Assembly: GCA_022414725.1 (NCBI GenBank)
Contig: CM039463.1
Coordinates: 32,195,579 to 32,259,578, forward strand
Length of the DNA: 64,000 nt
Direction: 5' to 3'
Source: Microglena sp. YARC
Taxonomy: Eukaryota > Chlorophyta > Chlorophyceae > Chlamydomonadales > Chlamydomonadaceae
The notes under the pieces: model-generated
What the model saw: only the letters and a program-made list of their open reading frames with translations
Databases searched by the model: none
Told to the model about the DNA's origin: nothing
Shown: positions 28,357 through 37,610 of the stretch, piece by piece
Layout of the letters: each line of letters begins with the position of its first letter
How positions within the stretch are numbered: position 1 is the stretch's first letter
Translations under genes and position numbers: made by a program

Positions 28357-31300
28357 CACACACACACACACACAAACTCTCACACACACACAAAATCCAC
28401 ACACGCATACCATCCCAGACCCCCCCACCCCACCACACCCCACCCACCCATCCACCCACCTATCCACCCACCACCCACACATGCAGGTGATGGTGCAGAG
28501 ACAATACACGCATACCATCCCAGACCTCCCCCCACCCACCCACCCACCCTTGCCCACCCATCCACCCACCCACACCCACCCACCCACCCACACATACAGG
28601 TGATGGTTTAGAGACAACTCACGCTTGCATGTTCGGATACTGCCACCTTGGACTCGATACGTGCTTTGTCAAATGCACGTAGCTGTGCCTTATCCTGCTT
28701 GAAACCTGTCATCGAAATGTATTTGCCTCTGAAAACTATCAAACAAACACTGCCTACCTTACATACAATGCATAGGTGTGTCGGTGCCACTGTCAAAATG
28801 CACTATCTACAACACAGATCAATGTTGCAACTTTTTGTGTGTTGCACTTCATGCCCCTGGCCTGTTGGCAGTGGCTGGTCATGGGTGGCAACACTGTTTA
28901 TTTTTTCAGCTACGAGAAGCAGCTTCTAGGTAGCTCCTTCCACCTGCCCTTGGGCCCAACCTGAAGCTGGCTGGTGCGTCTGAAATCTGGCATGACAGAC
29001 ATTCCAATGCAGCTGCAAGCATTGGGTTTGGCCCAAGAATGGGTGAAAGGAGCTGCCTAGAAGCTGGTACTCAATAGCTAAAAAAAGAAACGGTGGGTTG
29101 CAATATATGGCTTCCCTGCACAGCTTTGTCGTACACATACTAAACATATCCCACCTTCCATCTGATGCTTGTTAATCCTATTGTGTCCCTTGCCCGCTGA
29201 CAGTGGCAGGTCAAGGGTGGCAAGACATGGCCAACATGCACTAAGTTGTGGTCCAGCCGCACAGTAGGCATAAGCACCATGTGTCTTGTTGACTGCATCT
29301 CGTCCTTGTCCTGTGTACTGTGGTGGGTTAAGGATGGCATGATATGGCCAAGATGCACTAAGTCGCGGCCTAGCCGCACAGTAGACATAAGCACCATATG
29401 TCTTGTCGACTGTATCTCGTCCTTGTCTTGTGTACTGTGGCGGGTTAAGGATAGCATGATATGGCCAAGATGCACTAAGTCGCAGCCAAGCCGCACAGTA
29501 GACATAAACACCATGTGTTATGTTGACTGCATCTCGTCCTTGTCCTGTGTACTGTCGCGGTTCAAGGATGGCAAGACATGGCCAAGATGCACTAAGTTGC
29601 GGTCCAGCCGCACAGTAGGCATAAGCACCATGTGTCTTGTTGACCGTATCTCGTCCTTGTCCTGTGCACTGTGGCGGGTTAAGGATGGCAAGACATGGCC
29701 AAGATGCACTAAGTTGCGGTCCAGCCGCACAGTAGACATAAGCACCATATGTTTTGTTGACCGTATCTCGACCTTGTCTTGTGTACTGTGGCGGGGGAGG
29801 GATGGCATGATATAGCTATTCTGAACTGCTTCTCCTTCTCATGTCCCTTGACTTTTCAAAGTAGCAGGCCAAGGATGGCATGATATGGCTATCCTGAACT
29901 GCTTATCCTTCTCATGTCCCATTACTATTCAATGTAGCAGGCCAAGGATTGCATGTTATGGCTATCCTGAACTGCTTATCCTTATCATGTCCCTTGACTG
30001 TTCAATGTAGCAGGTCAAGGATGGCATGATACGGCTAGGGTTGTCAAGTTCGATATCGTATAGATATATCGACGATATCATATGATATCTTGGGCAATAT
30101 CGTACGACACATCAATGTATCGTGCAACATGTCACACAAAATCGTATGATATATCTCCTGAAAATCTTGAGGACCAGTACGATATTGACACCACTAGATA
30201 CGGCTATCCTTAACTGTTTATCCTTCTCATGTCCATTTACTGTTTTTTGGTGGTTGGCCCCAGTGCAAGCACACCGGCTGGCCCCCTCAACCTCACGCTT
30301 CGTAATAAGGCGTACTATTTATTTATGCCCGTTCCTGTTTACTATGGGAGGTCAAGGATGGTGAGATGCACTTCCGGTTAGTCATGACCCGTTCTCATCA
30401 TAGCTTTCTTTTTTAGCTACGAGCAGCAGCTTCTAGGCAGCTCCCCTGGCTTACTACCCAGCCAAACTTAAAGCGATGACTTGCATCTTGAAACTGACAG
30501 AATCATCTTTCCAATACTGTTCAAATCTTGGGGCTTAGCCCAGTGGCTGGCTCAGGGGGCTGTCTAGAAGCTGCTGTTCCAAGCTGAGAAGAAAACTATA
30601 ATTCTCAAGTTCCTTTCCTGTTCACGGTGGCAGGTCAAGGAGGGCATGATATGGCTGTCCTGAACTGTCCCCCAAATACACTGCATACCGTATATAAGAT
30701 CCAAACTCCAATACCCTTCATCCTTGATCTCAGAAGGCATCCTGCTCATGTCCCTTTCCTGTTCACTGTGGCTGGTCAAGGAGGGCAAGATATGGCTGGC
30801 CTGAACTGTCCCCCCAATACACTTCATATATAAGATTCCAACTCCAATCCCCTTCATCCTTGATCTCATAAAGCATCCTGCCCATGTCCCTTTCCTGTTC
30901 ACTGTGGCTGGTCAAGGTGAGCCAAATATGGCTGTCCTGAACTGTCCCCCTAATACACCTTACGATTATAACTCCAATCCCCTTCATCCTTGGTCTCAGA
31001 AAGTATCCTGTTCATGTCCCTTTCCTGTTCACTGTGGCAGGTGAAAGAGGGCAAGATATGGCTGTCCTGAACTGTCCCCCAAGTACACTTAGGAAATAAG
31101 ATTCAAACTCCAATCCCCTTCATCCTTGATCTCTGAAGGCATTCTGCCCATGTCCCTCTCATGTTCTCTGTGGCAGGTCAAGGAGTGCAAGATATAGCTG
31201 GCCTGAACTGTCCCTCAAATACACTTCACGATTCAAACTCCAATCCCCTTCACCCTTGATCTCAGAAAGCATCCTGTTCATGTCCCTTTCCTGTTCTCTG

Positions 31301-31960
31301 TGGCAGGTCAAGGTGAGCCAAATATGGCTGTCCTGAACTGTATCCCAAACACACTTAAGAAATAAGATTTGAACTCCAATCCCCTTCATCCCTGATCTCG
31401 GAAAGCATCCTGTTCATGTCCCTTTCCTGTTCACTGTGGCAAGTCAAGGAGGGCCAAATATGGCTGTCCTGAACTGTCTCCCAAATACGCTTAAGAAATA
31501 AGATTCAAACTCCAATCCCCTTCACCCTTGATCTCAGAAGGCATCCTGCTCATGTCCCTTTCCTGTACACTGTGGCAGGTCAAGAAGGGCCAAATATGGC
31601 TGTCCTGAACTGTCTTCCAAACACACTTAAGAAATAAGATTCAAACTCCAATCCCCTTCACCCTTGATCTCGGAAGGCATCCTGCTCATTTCCCTTTCCT
31701 GTTCGCTGTGGCAGGTCAAGGAGGGCAAGATGCACTTCCGGTTAGTAATGACGCAAGTAGTGGTGGATGTCAATGAGATCCAGCCTTTCATGCGCACCGT
31801 CGACTTTGTGTTTGATCCTGATATCGACACCGCGGACAACCTGGCTGCTGAGATTTCAGAGGAGTTCAACCTCAGCCCAACCGACACAGAGATATGTGCG
31901 GCCGCCCTGAGAGAGTGGCTGGCCAAGGAGTTGCCCGAAATGTCTGAGGGGGGCAAGTGA
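26656..31960 (+). CDS. WNK-like (with no lysine) protein kinase, three exons, degenerate catalytic loop
   Basis: Joined exons 26,656-26,784, 26,876-27,775 and 31,715-31,960 give 424 codons with GT-AG borders, all in phase 0. WNK kinases phosphorylate regulatory Ser/Thr kinases and act in ion or osmotic responses in animals and in clock and stress responses in plants. Visible: glycine loop GKGRFKQV (37-44) with the WNK-type Lys42 in strand 2, VAWSK in strand 3 (no Lys in VAIK position), HPNIIK, then HGDLRCDKIYVNG at 154-166 and KIGDLGLAT. HRD is HGD, the metal-binding Asn of the catalytic loop is Lys161, and the activation segment is shortened with no clear GTPEFMAPE. Residues about 345-410 form an OSR1_C-like domain (RTVDFVFDPDIDTADNLAAE). 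It may be a pseudokinase or a divergent active kinase. Confidence 0.88.
26876..27775 (+). CDS. WNK-like kinase exon 2 (kinase domain)
   Basis: Acceptor GGTTGCAG before 26,876 and donor GCAAG/GTGTGT at 27,775. It is 300 codons long and contains most of the kinase domain, VFKSFDTSRGIDVAWSK through the terminal RPTAAELSED motif, followed by a Ser/Gly-rich linker (about 275-325). It ends RGEDYNFEFAGK. A MITE sits 16 bp after the donor. Confidence 0.92.
27792..27991. mobile_element. hAT-like MITE, copy 2
   Basis: TIRs CATAGTTTTCTTTTCAGCTA ... AAAGGAAAACACTG with CAGCTTCCAGGCAG and CTGCCTAGAAGCTG subterminal arms. The interior differs from copies 3, 5 and 6. Target duplication is not clear. Confidence 0.8.
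28085..28620. repeat. (CA)n and CCCACC microsatellites with a ~100-bp tandem unit
   Basis: Long CACACA tracts. Two intact copies of a CACCTGACCTTTGGGCCTTG-containing unit with a related stretch at its left edge, and two copies of a CAGGTGATGGT...AGAGACAA block (28,484 and 28,599). The long His/Pro/Val frames are artefacts. Confidence 0.9.
28892..29095. mobile_element. hAT-like MITE, copy 3, with 8-bp target duplication
   Basis: TIRs CACTGTTTATTTTTTCAGCT ... AGCTAAAAAAAGAAACGGTG. Flanks GGTGGCAA (28,884-28,891) and GGTTGCAA (29,096-29,103) match at 7 of 8 bases. Confidence 0.85.
29220..29815 (+). repeat. 117-bp tandem repeat with exon-3-like edge
   Basis: Five units, exact 117-bp spacing of GGCCAAGATGCACTAAGT marks (29,346, 29,463, 29,580 and 29,697). 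Each unit contains CTGTGGCGGGTTAAGGATGG, a diverged copy of the exon 3 acceptor and start. 117 is 39 codons, so the plus and minus strands stay open (189 codons on plus). No independent sign of translation. Confidence 0.88.
29816..30030 (+). repeat. ~74-bp tandem repeat with exon-3-like edge
   Basis: Three units of TAGCAGG(C/T)CAAGGAT.GCATG, ATATGGCTATCCTGAACTGC and TCTCATGTCCC. The AGCAGGTCAAGGATGGCATG part again resembles the exon 3 acceptor edge. Confidence 0.8.
30037..30196. mobile_element. 160-bp MITE with TSD GATACGGCT(A)
   Basis: An AT-rich short element with inverted ends AGGGTTGTCAAGTTCGATAT ... TACGATATTGACACCACTA. It is flanked by perfect direct repeats GATACGGCTA (left 30,028-30,037, right 30,197-30,206). 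TAGGGTTGTCAA-like ends and an 8-10-bp duplication suggest hAT. It differs in sequence from the other MITE family here. Confidence 0.85.
30399..30600. mobile_element. hAT-like MITE, copy 4
   Basis: TIRs CATAGCTTTCTTTTTTAGCT ... AGCTGAGAAGAAAACTATA with CAGCAGCTTCTAGGCAGCTC. Flanks GTTCTCAT and ATTCTCAA match at 6 of 8. It is inserted directly after a diverged copy of the exon 3 start (GTCAAGGATGGTGAGATGCA at 30,351-30,370). Confidence 0.8.
30610..31714 (+). repeat. ~136-bp tandem repeat ending exactly at WNK exon 3
   Basis: The acceptor-plus-exon mark GGCAGGTCAAGG lies at 30,633, 30,774, 30,910, 31,040, 31,176, 31,306, 31,442 and 31,578, then at the true exon at 31,714. The steps are 130, 136 or 141 bp. 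Each unit repeats CTTTCCTGTTCACTGTGGCAG, about 20 bp of exon start, and intronic ATATGGCTGTCCTGAACTGT. Eight decoy acceptors therefore precede the real one. Confidence 0.93.
31715..31960 (+). CDS. WNK-like kinase exon 3 (OSR1_C-like domain)
   Basis: Acceptor CTGTGGCAG before 31,715, TGA at 31,958-31,960. It reads VKEGKMHFRLVMTQVVVDVN, then FMRTVDFVFDPDIDTADNLA, then ending MSEGGK. The pattern of a beta strand, F.FD...DTA..LA.E...E and a terminal helix is that of the OSR1_C/PF2-like domain found in WNK and OSR1/SPAK kinases, which binds RFx[V/I] peptides. Confidence 0.88.
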   Translation, partial: VKEGKMHFRLVMTQVVVDVNEIQPFMRTVDFVFDPDIDTADNLAAEISEEFNLSPTDTEICAAALREWLAKELPEMSEGGK

Positions 31961-31981
31961 TGATAGTGGTGGAGCACCCTT

Positions 31982-32204
31982 CACTGTTTAATTTTTGAGC
32001 TACGAGCAGCAGCTTCTAGGCAGCTCCCTCCACCCACCCTTGGGCCAAACCTGAAGCTGGCTGGTGCTTCTGAAATCTGACATGACAGGCATTCCAATGC
32101 AGCTGCAAGCATTGGGTTTGGCCCAAGAATGAAAGAAGTTGATTTTTGATGAATGAAAGGAGCTGCCTAGAAGCTGGTACTAATAGCTAAAAAAGGAAAC
32201 AGTG
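31982..32204. mobile_element. hAT-like MITE, copy 5
   Basis: TIRs CACTGTTTAATTTTTGAGCT ... AGCTAAAAAAGGAAACAGTG, with an interior almost identical to copies 3 and 6 (CCTTGGGCCAAACCTGAAGC). Both flanks contain TGGTGGAGCA followed by CC or TT and CTT, so a target-site duplication is likely, though slightly offset. It lies 21 bp after the WNK stop codon. Confidence 0.82.
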
Positions 32205-32629
32205 GGTGGTGGAGCATTCTTGCCTCCAAGCCTTGATGGTTTGAGGCATGCTCATGTTAAGCCGTTTGGATCTACATCAGGCCACTGCATCCTCACATGT
32301 GTGTGCGGATGTGCGGTGCAGGTGTTTGGACAAAGTTATTGTCCAAAGGTAGCCCACTTGACCAAAGGGACTTGCCCCACCTCGAAAATTCCAGGAACAA
32401 AACCATATTAATTAGATTAACTAAAAAACTTATAGATTAGCCTCGCATGGTTTCATCCGTCATTTTCTTCTTATCATTCTTTCCAAAACCGCATCAGGCC
32501 ACTGCTTGCTGGCATGCATTCACGCATTTGTCATTTGCTCCTGATCAGTTTTCAAGAAATATTCACCTGCTGCCATTTGATTCTGATCAGTTTACTACGG
32601 AACTACATCAGGCAGCTGCGTCCTCCCAC

Positions 32630-33011
32630 CACTGTTGAGTTATTGAGCCACGAGTAGCAGCTTCTAGGCAGCTCCCTCTACCCACCCTTGGGTCAAACCT
32701 GAAGCTGGCTGGTGCGTCAGAAATCTGACATGACAGGCATTCCAATGCAGCTGCAAGCATTGGGTTTGGCCCAGGGATGAATGAAAGGAGCTGCCTAGAA
32801 GCTGTACCAACCAGGTTACTTCCATTGACCAAATTGGCCAGCGCTTCAGCGCACTTGAAAAAAACAAACTGCGCTTAGTAGTGCAAAAAACGCAAAAATT
32901 GCTTGCTGCGCCCACAGGGGGTTGCAAAAAACTGTGTGAAACGCGCAGTGGGGCTCAAAAAGGCAGCGCTTGGAAGTATCCTGGTACTCACAGCTAAAAA
33001 AAGGAACAGTG
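32630..33011. mobile_element. hAT-like MITE, copy 6, perfect TSD CCTCCCAC, with nested insert
   Basis: TIRs CACTGTTGAGTTATTGAGCC ... CAGCTAAAAAAAGGAACAGTG. Perfect 8-bp duplication CCTCCCAC at 32,622-32,629 and 33,012-33,019. The right TIR is split by about 170 bp of the GCGC-rich dispersed repeat (about 32,815-32,985), so the GCGC repeat is younger than this copy. Confidence 0.9.
32815..32985. repeat. GCGC-rich dispersed repeat nested in MITE copy 6
   Basis: Contains GCGCTTCAGCGCACTT, GCCCACAGGGGGTTGCAAAA and AACGCGCAGTGGGGCTC. Words and order match the reverse complement of 15,495-15,665. The insertion point is near a duplicated CTG(G)TAC in the right arm of the host MITE. Confidence 0.7.
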
Positions 33012-33062
33012 CCTCCCACACACTCTCCCGTCATCTGCCTCTGATAATTGTTTCCAGTGTCA

Positions 33063-33265
33063 CATAGTTTTTCTTTTCGGCTACGAGCAGCTGCTAATTG
33101 GCAGCTCCTCTCGCTTGCTTCCCAGCCAAACCTAACGCAGGGTAGAACATCTGGGAGCGGGCAAGATTAGCTTTCCAGAACTGTTGAAATCTTGGGGCAT
33201 GGCTAAGTGGCTGGCTCAGGGAGCTCCCTAGAAGCTGCTGCTTACAGCCCAAAAGGAAAACTGTA
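33063..33265. mobile_element. hAT-like MITE, copy 7, perfect TSD CAGTGTCA
   Basis: TIRs CATAGTTTTTCTTTTCGGCT ... AGCCCAAAAGGAAAACTGTA. Perfect 8-bp duplication CAGTGTCA at 33,055-33,062 and 33,266-33,273. The interior is of the second subtype (CTTCCCAGCCAAACCTAA), shared with copy 4. Confidence 0.9.
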
Positions 33266-33582
33266 CAGTGTCACTTGAACCTTTGTGTTTCCCCCGCCAT
33301 AGTCACGCTTGCAACTTGAACTTGGTTACATGGCTCCAGCCAAAAAATTGGCTGCCCACCGTCTTCGGCAGTTCAATTAATTATCAGGAAAAATACGACA
33401 ATCCATGCATGTCAACAGAAAGACTTCTGGACGAAGTTGCATCAGGACTTGGAAACTGGGTCTCAGATTTGTCGCCTTGGAAGAGGTAGAAATTGAAATT
33501 GAAATTGATACATCCGTGTAGAACCGTTACTCACAGGACGTGAAGTTAAGGACACCATAGCGTAAGCCGGAGCTAGCTATAG

Positions 33583-34930
33583 TCACCGTAGGGCCATCTC
33601 AGTAAAAAGAATTACCACCGATGCCTGACCGGCAGGCATTTTAGCCACATCATGCCAGTGCAGCTTAATACGGGGGTTTTTCACCCCGGTTGGGAAGCAC
33701 CGACACAATGCAGCTGGCAAGACAAAACCTGAGAGGGGGGACGGTCTGTGTGCTAGTCCCCGGGTATCGACCCGGGGTGTGCTTCCATAAAACGTCTGCA
33801 CTGTAAAATACTCTGAAAGCTAGTGATGGTGTGGGAGTGGACTGTGTCCGCCAGTTTGAGGGCACATGATCTCTGAAGTCCAAGAGTGGTCATAGAAGTC
33901 AAAAAAGAGGTTGGAATAGTACCAGTTGTTCCAACGGTGATAACTTCATAGTGAACGAGGTATCCAGCCGATCTAAGGCCATTTACTAATTCAACATGCT
34001 GGGCGTGTGTAGTGATAAACTTAGTAGCATGGTGGTATCAGAGCAGTATCCAAGCTCAAGAACCCAGAGTTCTTTATCAGACATACAGGTAGGAGAGTCT
34101 ATGTCAGGTAGGACGGCAAGATCAGGTCTCATTCTCTTCCAGTCCGCTACAGTAATAGTGGAGGGGCGTAACCAGTCAGGGAGACGGTTGCCCAGGACCC
34201 CCCTGGGGAGGTCCTCTTCCTTGCCAGCGTCCATGATCATTCTGCGGGATCCCAGGGCTCCGGTGCAAATGGCCTTGTGGATGAGTCGCACTGCGGCGTC
34301 ATGTCTCTTGATATAGAGCCCCTTGAAAGTCCGGTGTGTGCAGCCCACCAGGATGTGGCCCGCTCCGTCCTCACAGGTGTGGCAAATGGGGCATAGGGAG
34401 TTCGTGGGTGAGTGAGTGCTTGTAATATAAGGGAGTTTCCAGCGGAATGCAAGTTTATGGTTCCACAGTCTACCCCAGCGGGCTTTAAGGGATGTGGAAT
34501 TTAGTTTTATGTTGGATAGGGTTGAGGTCCAAAATTGTTAACTTGCATGAGGAAGTTGGTGGGGAGTGTTATCAGCCCAGGTGGTTGCATAAATCCCTTT
34601 AAGAGGGTGTTGGCCAAGGTGGCAGCTAGTGGGCAGGTTGGTGATACCTTGTGTAAGGTTAGGTGCTAGGATGCGTGGGGGAATATCTCCCATGGGTGTG
34701 CGAGGAGGTTGAACTGTGGGCCAGTAGACATTGTGGCGGGGGATTCCCCAGTGTTGTCAGTAAAATTGGTGGAGGCAGGGTGCTCAGCTGCCTTGCGTGC
34801 CAGAATGTCTGCCCTGTCATTTCCAAGGATACCTGTGTGGGAACGGACTTTACAAAGAGTGGTGTGTGAGCCATGCAGGATGCGTTGAATGAGGTGGTTT
34901 TTGAATTGATTGCAGAAGTTCAGTAATGAA
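33583..34930 (-). pseudogene. Dualen copy 1: restriction-like endonuclease and zinc-knuckle end
   Basis: Minus-strand pieces include GCTHRTFKGLYIKRHDAAVR, KRMRPDLAVLPDID with the RPD motif, and LWVLELGYCSD. They are the same as the intact copy 2 ORF but interrupted by frameshifts near 34,020, 34,500 and 34,560. Confidence 0.8.
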
Positions 34931-34953
34931 TGGAACGGGTTGTTGTGGTAGGG

Positions 34954-35300
34954 TCATGAATTCATTTTTTTAATAAGTTGAAGAGAGCAGAGGCTGTCTG
35001 TATGGAGTGTAAGGGATTTGTCGTAGTCAATGTTGAGAAGGGCTTGGTGGATGGCTACCAGTTCTGCCCTGTTGTTAGTTTTGGTGGCCCTATTCCCCCA
35101 GGGTTGATGGTGTAGCTTTGTCCTGCAGCCGGACATATACTGCAGCACCTATTTACTAGGGTGCCCTGGTTTACCTTTATTAGGCTACCATCTGTGTAGA
35201 CCTGGAGGCCTGAGGAGGGGGTAGCTAGGTGAGAGACAAGGGTGAGTAGTGTAAGAAAGAGAGGAGGAGGGTGTTGGTGGAGTGGAGTTTGCAAGGATTT
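34954..35300 (-). pseudogene. Dualen copy 1: RNase H region
   Basis: Pieces VYTDGSLIKVNQG, NRAELVAIHQALLNIDYDKS and LTLHTDSLCSLQL carry the D, E and D positions of RNase HI. The frame is broken at about 35,090 and 35,150. Confidence 0.8.
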
Positions 35301-37610
35301 TTTGGCAAGAGATTTGAGTTTCCGGGGGTAAGTATGACAATGTCAAGAGAAGGTAAGAGGTGGGAGGTGGAGTGATAGTAGAGGGCTCCTGGATGAGGAG
35401 AGGCTTTGCATGTAGTATGTCCATTGGCAATAAGTAATCTGGGAGTTTAGGAAAATAGGTATCTTGGCTGTGGGGGTTGCATATAAGGATGAGGTGTTTT
35501 TGTGGTTGTAGGTTGGGAGTGTGAGATTTGCTGCCAAGCCAAATTTCAAAGAGTAGTATAAAATTCAGACTGCCGGTCTGGAGTCAATATAGTGAATCCA
35601 GGAGTGGTGGAGGAGGGTTTGTAAGGGGCAGCAAGTCGTCAGGGAGGAGCATCAGGGTGCAGGTAGGGCTGAGAGTATTTTCAGCATGGTCACACTGGCT
35701 AGGGCCACCTTAGAGCTTGGTGTGCTTGTGTCGTGGAGTTAGGAATGCCCACCAGTGAGCCCCCAGTCCAGATGGTAAGAAAGGGGTCTTGGTTGGAGCC
35801 AAAGAGCTGATCAGCAGGGCTGGTAGAAGAGAAGCTGGTGAGCTTTGGTCGTAGCTAAGGGGTTAGAAGTACGATGGTGAGTAATGCCCAGAGCAGCTGC
35901 TGCTTGGTAGAGAAAAGGAGAAAGAGTGTTGGTAGCAGCAGGAGCAGCTCTGTATCTGGTGAAGAGGGCAGCTAAGTCAGTGTGGTTATGTTTCCTCCTT
36001 GGGTCAGTTGGTTCCATTTGGTAGGGTGGTGATTTTTGAAGTGGTCATAGTTTTGTTTGAGAGAGGTTAGTCTGTCGTTGGGAATGTGCCCAAGACAGTG
36101 ACCAGTGGGGTTATAAAGATATGAAACGTTGGTGTGTGTGTGTGTGGATTGGTCATCCAGAGTGGTGAGGATGCCTGTTTGTATAATGTAGGCTGAGGGT
36201 GGTTGAATGTCCCAGTCTGGGTGCCTGTCGTGTGTGTCAATTTTCAGAAGTTTGTGAACAAGGTTGTGGTTGTCAGCATTAAATCCTGGGGAGGTGGCCC
36301 ATTGGCCTTGTTGTTGAAGGTTAGTAAGGTGGGTGTCCTTCCTAGGGTGAGGTGTGTGGTTAATGGGGGAGTAGTTTTAAAAGTGTGGGTTAATTGGTCG
36401 TATGCTGGTTGTCCCAAAAGTTCAACAAGGTGAGACGCATTGTGAGATTGGGGTTTCCAATGTAATGGTGGAGGTAGTGGAGGTAAGAGATGTGCTGTGG
36501 TGGATGCGTATCCCATGTGTGTGTGTAGGAGTTGATATGTTCGTTGTGCATGATGGTTGGGGCCCATTGAACGTGGACAACAGTGGAAGTGACTAGTTTG
36601 TCGTCGTTGTCGGAGCGCTTGCCCCGCCAGCTCGTGATGTGCAGGGCTTTGTATTGGGATCCGTAGGTAAGGGTGGAGCAGGCGCGCCGGTGGTGCAGGT
36701 GCGCTGCTGTCGGGGGATGTCATGGCCTCGCGGATCCTGTCAGGGTGTGAGGTGGGAGTTATTCTATATGCACGGTAAAATTTTAGAGGTGGAGGAGTGA
36801 CGGATCCAGGATTTGCACAAGTAGTGGCGTGCTGCCCAGGTGGCATCACTGCTGGGGCAGCCCCATGCTTGGTGCGCGTGACTGCCTTCGGTCTGCGTGG
36901 GCCACGCCCACCATTGGTTTCCTTCCAGTCCCCAATGGAATCCGCCTCGTAGTCTGCGTCAGTAACAGTGGCGTGAGGTTGGTAACGCTGGGTGGGTGGG
37001 GTGGAGGATTCAATAGAAGCAGGAGATTTAACGTTATCGGTTGTGTTCTGCGCAATTGCGTAACCGGGCGCAAGTTGTCAGTGTGAGAGGGGAAGTGGGT
37101 CAGAGTGTATTGGGGAGCGACAGTTTGGAGGGAGGAGAGGTGAGCGGTGAGGGCGGTTCAGGGACCGTTTGTGGTGTTAAGTAACTTTGTGTGTAAGGTG
37201 ATAAGAGAGAGATCTGTAGTGCTGACAAGGTGAGTTCCCATGGGGGTGACCAGGTCATGGTATGAATAGATGGCCAGGTCATGGAAAGGAGTCATGAGTG
37301 ATACAGGGATTGCCTGTGGAGGGAGAGGAAGAGAGTGTATGTTAAGTTTGTCAAGAAGTTCTGTGTCATTCCAAGAAATTGTTATGTCAGATTTTTTAAT
37401 AATTTCCAGCTGGCGGGCTAGGAACATATACTTAAGTTGCTTGCGGGATAGAGAGAGAGGATCTAGAGTGGTCATGGTGGAAGTTGATTTATTAAGGAGA
37501 GCTCTGGTGAGGATTCCCAGGTGACCTTGGTCGTTCATGGACTGGGTGAGGGCTGTTGCAGTAATCTGGGTGCATTCAGTGAGTAGGGAGGGCACCCCTA
37601 GTCCTGCCTC
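35300..37610 (-). pseudogene. Dualen copy 1: linker region between RT and RNase H
   Basis: Closely similar to 51,300-53,500 of copy 2 (for example TKWNQLTQGG, HLVELLGQPAYDQLTHTFKT). No enzymatic motif is recognised in this region of several hundred residues. Confidence 0.65.

Larger units (their letters stand above)
27776..31714 (+). other. WNK-like gene intron 2, filled with MITEs and exon-edge repeats
   Basis: A 3.9-kb intron composed of four TIR elements, CA/CCCACC microsatellites and three successive tandem arrays (117 bp, ~74 bp and ~136 bp). Their units carry the GGCAGGTCAAGGAGGGCAAG-like start of exon 3. Confidence 0.85.

Noticed and set aside
28075..28620. His/Thr- and Val/Cys-repeat open frames
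   Set aside because: Translation of (CA)n and CCCACC microsatellites.
33268..33489. 73-codon plus-strand frame next to Dualen copy 1 as a gene
   Set aside because: It starts at a MITE border and ends at the LINE tail, with no family match. It may be a cut-off exon, but nothing supports it.
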